From contig JAOTWT010000020.1 of NCBI GenBank assembly GCA_029862725.1, positions 1-15,167 of the forward strand: DNA of 15,167 nt, written 5' to 3'. The notes under the pieces were generated by a model. That model saw nothing but the letters and a program-made list of their open reading frames with translations. It searched no databases and had not been told where the DNA came from. Source of the stretch: Acidobacteriota bacterium. GTDB lineage: Bacteria; Acidobacteriota; Blastocatellia; Pyrinomonadales; Pyrinomonadaceae. The position numbers and the translations under genes were made by a program. This document shows positions 7,363-13,186 of the stretch, in pieces; position 1 is the stretch's first letter; every line of letters begins with the position of its first letter.

Positions 7363-7468
7363 ATATTACAATTATCAACGATCATTTATCGTATTTCTCT
7401 CTCCAACGCTGTATCCGCTCTTTTTGGATTCTCGCAGATCAATGATAATTGTTATTTGATCATTGATT
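7363..7468. repeat. Heptamer repeat element 2 (two inward-facing arms)
   Basis: The left arm on the + strand has in-register 7-mers AATTATC (7370-7376), AACGATC (7377-7383) and ATTTATC (7384-7390). The right arm read on the - strand has AATGATC (7464-7458), AAATAAC (7457-7451), AATTATC (7450-7444) and ATTGATC (7443-7437). The 21-base segments 7363-7383 and 7437-7457 are inverted repeats with 17 matches. The element fills the gap between two convergent VOC genes, where a hairpin could end transcription both ways. The right arm runs into the last codons of the - strand VOC gene and supplies its stop. Confidence 0.7.
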
Positions 7469-7882
7469 CCCCGGGTACATATCGACTTTTTGCGTCGCGA
7501 TATACCAATGATTCCCGCAGGGATCCTTTACACCGCCGGACCTCTCGCCATAGGGCATATCGGTGACCGCGGAAATCGACTCGCCGCCGGCGGCCAAAGC
7601 CTTTGCGAAGACGGCATCGGCGTCCTCAACATATAGGTGGATCGCAATTTCACGCGCCGGATATTCGTCGCCGCTTACCTGGCTCCCTTCGATCATCGCT
7701 CCGTAGACCTTCGCTGCGAAATGTCTCAAAACACCCGCTTCCTCGTGATCGTCGACAATCTCGGCATCGAACGCCTCTTTAACGAACCGTAGGAACTTTC
7801 GTCCGTTTTCAACCTGAAAATAGGGGGTAACGGCGGTAAATCCGTTGGGAATATGACCGATCTTTTTTGTTTCTGATTTCAT
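7460..7882 (-). CDS. VOC family protein, PhnB-like
   Basis: The 140-residue single-module VOC protein resembles the PhnB/YkcA-type group. It opens with IPNGFTAVTPYFQVENG at 11-27, continues with FLRFVKEAFDAE (30-41), has AIHLYVEDADAVFAKALAAG near 80-99 and ends with DPCGNHWYIAT at 120-130. Enzymatic activity is not established for this group. The start is the ATG at 7880-7882; a 24-residue upstream extension would be encoded by heptamer repeat 3 and A/T-rich leader sequence and has no family character. No good Shine-Dalgarno site is visible. The final residues (GNQ) and the TGA come from repeat element 2. It lies 61 bases downstream of the SRPBCC gene and may be the last gene of that operon. 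Confidence 0.9.
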   Translation of the reverse strand: MKSETKKIGHIPNGFTAVTPYFQVENGRKFLRFVKEAFDAEIVDDHEEAGVLRHFAAKVYGAMIEGSQVSGDEYPAREIAIHLYVEDADAVFAKALAAGGESISAVTDMPYGERSGGVKDPCGNHWYIATQKVDMYPGNQ

Positions 7883-7919
7883 AATCGCTGTAATCCAATT
7901 GAAAATATGGAAATGGAAA

Positions 7920-7961
7920 GTGAATTGTAAATCGATACACCTGTCACTCGTCAACCGTCAC
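7920..7961. repeat. Heptamer repeat element 3 (overlaps the end of the SRPBCC gene)
   Basis: Read on the - strand from 7961, four in-register 7-mers follow one another: GTGACGG, TTGACGA, GTGACAG and GTGTATC (ending at 7934). From the other side, + strand GTGAATT (7920-7926) and GTAAATC (7927-7933) match the unit type of element 1. The two arms face each other as in elements 1 and 2, but they do not pair well. The stop codon and last residues of the SRPBCC gene lie inside the first units. Confidence 0.6.
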
Positions 7962-8423
7962 CTGTTCGGGGGTCACCCGACCGGTCACATCCCTTTCCGC
8001 GAACGACTTAAACGCATCCATGTGTTTTCGGGTCTGGGACTTAAAAGCCCCGGGAATAAAAAATCCCATTACCTTCATCATAAAGCTTGTAAATTCAAAC
8101 TCGCACTGCTGTGTCATACGTGTCTGGTCATTCCCAACGCTCTCAAAGCGGTTCATCACCGTGTTAAAAACCCCTTCTGCCTCGTAAGTTCCGCCGAATT
8201 CATCGGGAAGATTCTTTGCCGTGATGGTTTCGATCATCTCGATCTTCTTCTTCCCCATCTGGAAGACGAGTTTTGCCTTGGCACCTATCTCCCCGGGGGT
8301 GCCGCTGATCGGCTCGAACGAAAGCAAGCCATCCATCCATTCCTTCAAGTTCTCTGGGTCGTCGAATTTCGATATCACTTCATTTACCGGTCGGTCGATC
8401 ACTGTGTCCACCACGTATTTCAT
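7944..8423 (-). CDS. SRPBCC (START-like) family protein
   Basis: The 159 residues have the SRPBCC/polyketide-cyclase-like layout: an N-terminal MKYVVDTVIDRPVNEVISKF strand-helix start, a WMDGLLSFEPISG loop at 29-41, a central beta-sheet with KLVFQMGKKKIEMIETI (51-67) and a long C-terminal helix around 126-142. These proteins form a hydrophobic pocket for lipids or aromatic ligands; the ligand here is unknown. GAGG at 8430-8433, six bases upstream of the ATG, supports the start and overlaps the stop of the VOC pseudogene. The last six residues (QVTVDE) and the TGA are encoded by heptamer repeat 3, so the C terminus may be recently altered. It appears to be the third member of the VOC operon. 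Confidence 0.9.
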   Translation of the reverse strand: MKYVVDTVIDRPVNEVISKFDDPENLKEWMDGLLSFEPISGTPGEIGAKAKLVFQMGKKKIEMIETITAKNLPDEFGGTYEAEGVFNTVMNRFESVGNDQTRMTQQCEFEFTSFMMKVMGFFIPGAFKSQTRKHMDAFKSFAERDVTGRVTPEQVTVDE

Positions 8424-8426
8424 TTT

Positions 8427-8797
8427 TTACCTCAATTTCGACAAGGAAAGGAGATTCCCATCCTGATTTCTTAACCAAGCGGCGCGTGCTCACGGCGCTT
8501 CCCGAATACAGAGTCCATTTTGCTCGAAACAGGGAAACCTCGCAAAAGACAGACCCTTCGATTTGAGATCGTTGATCTGCTTTTCGACATCGACAACCCG
8601 CCAACCGTGCACCGTCTGTTCTTGTGCCACGAAACCCGGAAACTTTTAGGACGCGCAAAATCGTTCGGTTCAAATCAAACACGACCGCAAAATCGTCGTC
8701 GGAAAGACAATGCAGGCCCGGTAAGCCTTCGTCAAACCGGAACGCTTCTTCCCCTCGCCGTTGCCGCAAAACATGCCGGCGTCGCATCTTTCAGCAT
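8427..8797 (-). pseudogene. Decayed VOC family gene (two frameshifts and one in-frame stop)
   Basis: A VOC protein can be read across three frames. It starts with MLKDATPACFAATA (ATG at 8795-8797), continues in the next frame with FRFDEGLPGLHCLSDDD and FAVVFDLNRTILRVLKV, then in the third frame with TVHGWRVVDVEKQINDLKSK and GLSFARFPCFEQNG, and ends DGNLLSLSKLR with a TAA at 8427-8429. Each shift is +1: removing one G from the GGGG run at 8751-8754 and one T from the TTT at 8632-8634 restores one frame. An in-frame TGA remains at 8490-8492, where the family has a Gly in a P-S-G-A-R-like segment. It starts three bases after the VOC stop at 8801 and its end overlaps the SRPBCC ribosome binding site, so it was an operon member. 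The longer open frame over this stretch is not a gene. Confidence 0.8.
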
Positions 8798-8800
8798 GCT

Positions 8801-9223
8801 CTAACCTTGCTCGGTCAGCGTAATTATCGCAAACGTCGCGCCTGCCGGATCGGTGATCACCGCCATCCTGCCGGTATTCGGGACATCCATTGGTTCCCTC
8901 TGGACAGTCGCACCTTTTTCTTTCGCCAGTCGCACGATTTCGTCGACGTCATCGACCGAGATATAGGTCATAAAGTGCGGCGGAACATCGTGACCGCCTG
9001 TCATTTCGGGATTCAACTCGTACATCCCGCCGACATCGTATCCGCGGCCGTCTTCAAAATGCCGGTATTCAAAATGCGGGTTTTTATCCGATCGGATCTT
9101 CCAGCCAAAGAGCTCCGTGTAAAAAGAATCGGCCTGCTCCAGGTTTGTCGTCGCGACTTCCGTCCAGCAGATTTCCCCGTGTTTTGGCCGTTCCTGCTTC
9201 TTCGCAGATGTTTGATCCGACAT
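8801..9223 (-). CDS. VOC family protein, first gene of the VOC operon
   Basis: This 140-residue VOC protein belongs to the group with HGEICWTEVATTNLEQADSF near the N terminus (15-34), followed by YTELFGWKI (35-43), a GGMYEL strand (65-70), PHFMTYISVDDVDEIVRLAK (82-101) and ITDPAGATFAII at 123-134. Members are annotated as glyoxalase-like or bleomycin-resistance-like, and catalytic activity is rarely shown. The start is the ATG at 9221-9223, fixed by GGAGG at 9231-9235 with seven bases of spacing; a longer frame from 9283 would translate the promoter and is rejected. A sigma-70-like promoter with an internal palindrome lies just upstream. Downstream genes are the VOC pseudogene, SRPBCC and possibly a further VOC. 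Confidence 0.92.
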   Translation of the reverse strand: MSDQTSAKKQERPKHGEICWTEVATTNLEQADSFYTELFGWKIRSDKNPHFEYRHFEDGRGYDVGGMYELNPEMTGGHDVPPHFMTYISVDDVDEIVRLAKEKGATVQREPMDVPNTGRMAVITDPAGATFAIITLTEQG

Positions 9224-9251
9224 AACCTTACCTCCAGTGTTCGTTTTGGTA

Positions 9252-9280
9252 AAGATACTCCAGATACCGGGCGGTATCAA
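9252..9280 (-). promoter_or_regulatory. Promoter with operator-like palindrome for the VOC operon
   Basis: Read on the - strand, TTGATA (9280-9275) and TATCTT (9257-9252) are separated by exactly 17 bases, a good sigma-70-type pair. Within and partly over the -35 box lies the palindrome GATACCGGGCGGTATC (9263-9278), with two perfect 7-base arms around a 2-base centre. A repressor bound there would block RNA polymerase. Transcription would start around 9245, giving a leader of about 20 bases that includes the GGAGG site. The geometry is visible; the regulator is unknown and not obviously encoded nearby. Confidence 0.65.
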
Positions 9281-9396
9281 CACTTTTCAGGCGGGCATCA
9301 TTCGGGACGGCAGACAGGCACACGGGTACCACGAGCGGCAGCCTCTAAAGCACTCTTAAAAACATCCTATTAAATTGTGATTTGGGGGTTAGCTGT

Positions 9397-9732
9397 CTAT
9401 TTGGTCAAATCCACCACTTCAGCATCGGGTGCCGCGTTTCGAACCGCGCGGATACCCTTGGCCATTGTCGCGTTGCTGGCATACTGCTGGCTCTTGCCTA
9501 TTACCTGACCGTTTTTGGCTTTTAGAACAAAGTAGGGCTTGCCGTTCTTCGCGACTTTTCGATCAAAGCACTTGTCATCGCTGCAGTGGTTTTTCACCGA
9601 CTTGATACCGTTGGTCGCCGACATGCGCTTATCATAAAGTTGACTGCTAACAATCACCTGATTGTTACCCGCCTTTAAGTTAAAACGGTATTTTCCGTTT
9701 TTTGACATCAACAATTCGAACTTTCCTGCCAT
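9397..9732 (-). CDS. YegP-like DUF1508 (UPF0339) protein, two repeats
   Basis: The 111 residues consist of two tandem DUF1508 repeats. The first is about 3-50 (GKFELLMSKNGKYRFNLKAG and NQVIVSSQLY); the second is about 57-103 (FDRKVAKNGKPYFVLKAKNG and QVIGKSQQY). This is the YegP architecture, a small cytosolic alpha/beta protein without an established function. AGGAG seven bases before the ATG fixes the start. The gene is separated from DUF1761 upstream by 86 bases holding an inverted repeat and a possible promoter, so it may be its own transcription unit. The 173 bases downstream (9224-9396) hold only the promoter of the VOC operon and no gene I can support. Confidence 0.93.
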   Translation of the reverse strand: MAGKFELLMSKNGKYRFNLKAGNNQVIVSSQLYDKRMSATNGIKSVKNHCSDDKCFDRKVAKNGKPYFVLKAKNGQVIGKSQQYASNATMAKGIRAVRNAAPDAEVVDLTK

Positions 9733-9763
9733 TCAGTTTCTCCTGAAATTTTCTGATTTAAAA

Positions 9764-9799
9764 CGGAGGAAGCATACCACACCCTCCGGGGAAACTTAA
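9764..9799 (-). promoter_or_regulatory. Inverted repeat overlapping a possible extended -10 promoter
   Basis: On the - strand CGGAGG (9788-9783) and CCTCCG (9769-9764) form a 6-bp stem with a 13-base loop, followed at once by TTTTAAAT. This could be a weak intrinsic terminator for the DUF1761 transcript. The same stretch also holds TTAAGT (9799-9794), a 17-base spacer and TATGCT (9776-9771) preceded by TG one base upstream, an extended -10 arrangement that could drive the YegP-like gene. The -10 box sits inside the loop, so the two readings overlap. Confidence 0.4.
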
Positions 9800-9818
9800 C
9801 CGGCAACTGCGTTCCGGA

Positions 9819-10220
9819 CTATCGCCAAGCACCCAGAATCAAACCGATGACCGCGAAGTACACAGTAATGTAGCCGGTATTGATCAGCATGTGTTTGATT
9901 GACCTCATTTCAAACAGCGAAATGATCACATATGACGTGACGGCCCAACCGACACCAGCCAACAAACCGGCGGTGAGTCCCCATTTCCAATCGGTCCCGC
10001 CGTCGGCCAGAAAGAACGCAAGGTTATAGGAGATCACCCACGCCAGTAGAAACGAGAGCCCAAAATTCTTGAGCGGCTGGGCCTTTTTGAGATCATCGTC
10101 CGAAAGCCCCGTTTCCTTTTGCCAGGCCCTCGAAAAGAGCAGCGGAGACCACCAGAAGGCGCCAATCACCAGGCTCATCAGCGCACAAACAAAAACAGCG
10201 ATATGATTTACGTTTTCCAT
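9819..10220 (-). CDS. DUF1761 membrane protein
   Basis: This 133-residue inner-membrane protein has four predicted transmembrane helices at about 5-25, 52-72, 81-103 and 111-131. It opens MENVNHIAVFVCALMSLVIG and has the FWWSPLLFSRAWQKETGLSD segment at 22-41 after the first helix, which is typical of DUF1761. No function is established for the family. The ATG at 10220 has no clear ribosome binding site. It follows the AraC gene by 54 bases on the same strand and may be the end of the DUF6265 - AlkD - AraC transcript. Confidence 0.92.
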   Translation of the reverse strand: MENVNHIAVFVCALMSLVIGAFWWSPLLFSRAWQKETGLSDDDLKKAQPLKNFGLSFLLAWVISYNLAFFLADGGTDWKWGLTAGLLAGVGWAVTSYVIISLFEMRSIKHMLINTGYITVYFAVIGLILGAWR

Positions 10221-10274
10221 AGTGAAAACGAGTCTAATCTGTCGCTGATTTCGAGTATTGGAAAAAAGTTACCT

Positions 10275-11090
10275 TTATGAAACAGGAACGTAATTCAATG
10301 CGCCGTTCTTGCGCCGGGAATAATCGACGGGAGTAAAACCTGAAAACGACTTAAAATCGTTGATAAAATGTGCCTGGTCGTAATAGCCGCAATCGAGAGC
10401 GATACTCGCCCAGTCGAGATCCCGGTCTTCTATCTCCGTCACCGCTTTCTGAAACCGCATGATCCTGAGATACGACTTAGGAGAGACCCCGACGTCCTTT
10501 TTGAAGACGTTGATAAAGTGCTTCTTTGAATAACCGACTTCGCCGGCCAGCTCGGTCAGGCGGGTTAGCGTCGGATCGCCGATAATTCTCGAAACGCCGT
10601 ATTCGACAAACGGCCGCGGCTCGAAGCGGGGCCCTAGTAGTTTTAACAAGAAATCCTCGGCCAACGAAAATCTCTCAATTCCGTTTCGCGCATCCGCGAT
10701 TTTTTCCCGCAATACACCGATCGCGCCCGGCCAAATCAAGTCCGCTTCGACCACCCGATCTCGAATTTCGTCCATCGGGAACGGGAAGAACGGATGGGCC
10801 ATTCCCTTTTTAAAGATCATCACAAACATTCGCGAACCGGAACCCGAAGGAATCGTAATAGGCCTGGTCCTAACCCCGCTCGCCCATACGCTCTCGCACT
10901 TCTGGATCTTGCTCAGTGTTTCGTTGTCATAGATGTACTGAGGTTTTCCAAAAAGTTCAAAAACGACCTCGACATTGCCATCCGGCAAGAACCTGTCGAT
11001 TAGGTGGGTCGTTACATGATCTTCGAAATAGATAAAACTCTCGACGTACCTTGATAACGCACCGTTCGGAATATGGTGTTCGAAATTCAT
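10275..11090 (-). CDS. AraC family regulator with DUF6597-like sensor half
   Basis: This is a 271-residue transcription factor. The N-terminal half (about 1-110) looks like DUF6597, with FLPDGNVEVVFELFG at 34-48 and FVMIFKKGMAHPFFPFP at 89-105. The C-terminal half carries the paired AraC helix-turn-helices: one around 177-212 (LTELAGEVGYSKKHFINVFK, then SPKSYLRIMRFQKA) and one around 226-257 (SIALDCGYYDQAHFINDFKS, then GFTPVDY). The ATG at 11088-11090 is chosen because its start is separated from the AlkD-like stop by one base (TGA-T-ATG), a coupling arrangement. The 41-residue extension in the longer frame is Arg/Ser-rich shadow of the AlkD-like end. It lacks an Ada-type cysteine cluster, so it is not an Ada protein. 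Its effector is unknown. Confidence 0.93.
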   Translation of the reverse strand: MNFEHHIPNGALSRYVESFIYFEDHVTTHLIDRFLPDGNVEVVFELFGKPQYIYDNETLSKIQKCESVWASGVRTRPITIPSGSGSRMFVMIFKKGMAHPFFPFPMDEIRDRVVEADLIWPGAIGVLREKIADARNGIERFSLAEDFLLKLLGPRFEPRPFVEYGVSRIIGDPTLTRLTELAGEVGYSKKHFINVFKKDVGVSPKSYLRIMRFQKAVTEIEDRDLDWASIALDCGYYDQAHFINDFKSFSGFTPVDYSRRKNGALNYVPVS

Positions 11091-11091
11091 A

Positions 11092-11799
11092 TCAGCACTT
11101 AGCCGTCTTTCGCTTCTTGCCGATCGCCCCCCTCTTCTTGATCTTCTCAATGTATTCTGGTGCAAAAGGTACTTTGCAAGCCGTACCGTCCATTTCGACC
11201 TCGACCTTGCCAATGGCCTTTGCTGTCCTTACGGCATCGGCGGTGAGCGCCTTTACATATGAAGCGGCAGCAATAACAAACCCGTTCATCGTGTATCTGA
11301 CACGGTTAGGGGATGAGTGAATCTCTTTTTCAACTCGCTTTAGGAGCGATTTGAGTTTACCCAGGTCCATTTCCCCGTCAGGCCGGGTTGCCACCAGGGA
11401 TCCAATGGTCGCCCAACCTGCCGATGCGACATGTGCCCGGCCTGAGTCGATCCATTCCAACGCGAGATCCCAACCGTGTTTGCTCTCCGCAGCTACCCAC
11501 GGAACCGTATACTCCGCAATCATATGCCAGTTAGCATCCCTCGCCCATTTCCTTAAGACAGTCTTTGTCATCTTTCCGCCGTCGGCGACAAGGCCTGCCA
11601 AATACATCGCGTCGCCGTTTCCTGACTCGTAGAGATCGAGTGCGAGGGCTTGGTCACCCTTTATTTTTTTGGCGATCGTTTTCATATCGGCCACTTTGAC
11701 ACCAAAAATCGGTTCCCGCGCACCGCGCTTCATTAACTGTCTCTTTGTCGCTTCGCTCCCAAATGCCTTAAGTTCTTTCAAAACCTGATTTCTCGTCAT
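11092..11799 (-). CDS. DNA alkylation repair (AlkD-like HEAT-repeat) protein
   Basis: The 235 residues match the AlkD-like family, alpha-helical HEAT-repeat glycosylases that remove N3- and N7-alkylated purines in characterised members. Visible features are the N-terminal MTRNQVLKELKAFGSEATKR, the VKVADMKTIAKKIKG helix pair (35-48), ANWHMIAEYTVPWVAAES at 89-106 and SGRAHVASAGWATIGSLV at 119-136, and a Lys/Arg-rich C-terminal tail (219-234) that could contact DNA. Whether the catalytic Trp/Asp/Arg set of Bacillus AlkD is conserved cannot be decided without alignment. The start at 11797-11799 is fixed by GAGG at 11806-11809, six bases upstream; the longer frame adds eight residues over that site. 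DUF6265 ends 20 bases upstream and an AraC gene starts one base after the stop. Confidence 0.9.
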   Translation of the reverse strand: MTRNQVLKELKAFGSEATKRQLMKRGAREPIFGVKVADMKTIAKKIKGDQALALDLYESGNGDAMYLAGLVADGGKMTKTVLRKWARDANWHMIAEYTVPWVAAESKHGWDLALEWIDSGRAHVASAGWATIGSLVATRPDGEMDLGKLKSLLKRVEKEIHSSPNRVRYTMNGFVIAAASYVKALTADAVRTAKAIGKVEVEMDGTACKVPFAPEYIEKIKKRGAIGKKRKTAKC

Positions 11800-11819
11800 T
11801 CCATACCTCACGGTACAAA

Positions 11820-12299
11820 TCATTCATCGCAACTTACCTTTGTAAATGCAAAGTCAAGTCCGCTGCTGTCGTCTTCGACCCGTGCGCCCAGCTTGTCTTT
11901 TCCATCGAGGAAATAGATTACTCTCTTTGGAAAATCATGCTGTTTGTTCTCAAAAACGACTTTCTTCTTTTTTAGACTTAAAAGCCTGAACCCTGTTTCA
12001 TTGGCCGCCCCCGAGGGCCTCGCAACAAAGTAAACACCATTGTCACGGGACTCGATCCTCATATACTCAAATGCCCTCACCTTTCCATCGCGAACGGTCC
12101 TGTTGGTTCCGATCATCATTCCGAACGGTCTCGTCCATTGTTCGGAGATGAATGAATCGGCGTTCTTTCCGTTTTGCTGCCAGCAACCAGCCATCCATTC
12201 GAGATCCTCTACCAAAGTATCCGAGTCCTGCGAATAAACCGCTCCGGTAACACCAATTGTTAGAATGAGACAAAAAATCAAAATCCTCGTAAGTTTCAT
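11820..12299 (-). CDS. Secreted DUF6265 protein
   Basis: The 159-residue protein has an N-terminal signal peptide (MKLTRILIFCLILTIGVTGA, likely cleaved near residue 23-24 after VYS), so it is predicted to be exported. The mature part matches DUF6265: EWMAGCWQ near 34-41, SEQWTRPFGMMIGTNRTV at 52-69, EYMRIESRDNGVYFVARP near 78-95 and FENKQHDFPKRVIYF at 116-130. The family is described only as a domain of unknown function with a lipocalin-like beta-rich pattern (inference). GGAGG at 12305-12309, five bases before the ATG, fixes the start; the longer frame begins at a TTG overlapping that site. It heads the probable DUF6265 - AlkD-like - AraC operon. Confidence 0.9.
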   Translation of the reverse strand: MKLTRILIFCLILTIGVTGAVYSQDSDTLVEDLEWMAGCWQQNGKNADSFISEQWTRPFGMMIGTNRTVRDGKVRAFEYMRIESRDNGVYFVARPSGAANETGFRLLSLKKKKVVFENKQHDFPKRVIYFLDGKDKLGARVEDDSSGLDFAFTKVSCDE

Positions 12300-12369
12300 A
12301 TAATCCTCCAAATTCTCTTTTTACGGAATCTAGAGCAATTGAGGCTGAACCGATTGTACAAAATAGACA

Positions 12370-13176
12370 TCACGCAACAAAGAATTCCGAAAATTCGCCC
12401 CGGTCGCTCAGAAACGCCTGCGGAGACTTCCCGGCAATGGACCTGAACTCGCGGATCATGTGCGATTGATCGCTGAATCCATGTAGGTAAGATTGTTCAG
12501 TCAAGCTAGGGGCCGGAATTCTGTCCAACCCGGCGACTAGCCTCTGAATCCTCGTCAGCCTCGCCAAAAACTTTGGGGTAAGTCCAATTTCGCGTTTGAA
12601 TCGTCGCTCAAGTTTCTTTACAGATACACCGAGCCTTTCAGCTGCCGCGCCGATCCGTATTCCTGACGGATCGGAATCGATCATCGAGAGAGCGCCCTTG
12701 ATCTCATCGCTGACGGCAACCGGATCACACAACTCCCTTTCAAAAGCCTCTTCAAAAATCGTGATCCTTTCTTTATCGCTTGCCGCGCCGAGCATCCTCT
12801 GTTCCAGGTTCACTCCTCTTTTGCCAAAGACGGAGGAAACCGATTCGATCCTGCCGGTCATTGTCTCGACATTTTCGCGTAGCAACGGAAATAGTCCAAA
12901 GGGCCGGAACCGGACACCGAACAGGTCTATCGAGCCGGATGGCATTACCTTCACAACGGATTTCATCTGGCCGACGACTATCGAAGTCGGCTGGATTTCG
13001 AGCTTTTGGCGATAGAGTCTTCGAAAAGACGGTCCTAAATTGAAGACAAACTCCGGACAGCCGTCCGGAATTATCGGCTCAATATCGCCACGCGGATTCT
13101 CCTCGCCCGTAAGCGTCCAGTAACACTTGATCAGGTCACCAAAATGGTTTGCCGGCGCAATTTCAGTGTATTTCAT
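12370..13176 (-). CDS. AraC family regulator downstream of the ECF sigma factor
   Basis: The 268-residue regulator has a DUF6597-like N-terminal half, seen in IIPDGCPEFVFNLG (35-48) and VKVMPSGSIDLFGVRFRPFG (75-94), and an AraC-type double helix-turn-helix at about 173-258 (IGAAAERLGVSVKKLERRFK, later LHGFSDQSHMIREFRSIAGK). The start is the ATG at 13174-13176, ten bases after the sigma-factor stop; a TTG one codon earlier is less likely. The tight spacing puts it in the YCII-ECF42 operon. It is paralogous in architecture to the AraC gene ending at 10275 but too diverged to be a recent duplicate. Its effector and targets are unknown. The 70 bases after it hold the DUF6265 ribosome binding site and no clear promoter. 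Confidence 0.92.
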   Translation of the reverse strand: MKYTEIAPANHFGDLIKCYWTLTGEENPRGDIEPIIPDGCPEFVFNLGPSFRRLYRQKLEIQPTSIVVGQMKSVVKVMPSGSIDLFGVRFRPFGLFPLLRENVETMTGRIESVSSVFGKRGVNLEQRMLGAASDKERITIFEEAFERELCDPVAVSDEIKGALSMIDSDPSGIRIGAAAERLGVSVKKLERRFKREIGLTPKFLARLTRIQRLVAGLDRIPAPSLTEQSYLHGFSDQSHMIREFRSIAGKSPQAFLSDRGEFSEFFVA

Positions 13177-13186
13177 CAAACGAGAG

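Noticed and set aside
7883..7954. N-terminal extension of the VOC protein (24 residues)
   Set aside because: It would translate heptamer repeat 3 and AT-rich leader sequence; homology to the VOC family begins at the ATG at 7880-7882.
6131..7961. CRISPR array
   Set aside because: The repeats are 7 bases long, directly adjacent without spacers and arranged in inverted arms, unlike CRISPR repeats.
8380..8787. 135-residue reverse-strand open frame
   Set aside because: Only its middle part is VOC-like; the rest is out of frame relative to homology. It is one frame of the VOC pseudogene and runs into the SRPBCC gene.
9224..9283. N-terminal extension of the VOC protein (20 residues)
   Set aside because: It covers the promoter, palindrome and the GGAGG site, which serve the ATG at 9221-9223.
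11091..11213. 41-residue N-terminal extension of the AraC regulator
   Set aside because: It is Arg/Ser-rich, lies over the AlkD-like coding end and has no AraC family character; the ATG at 11088-11090 is coupled to the AlkD-like stop.
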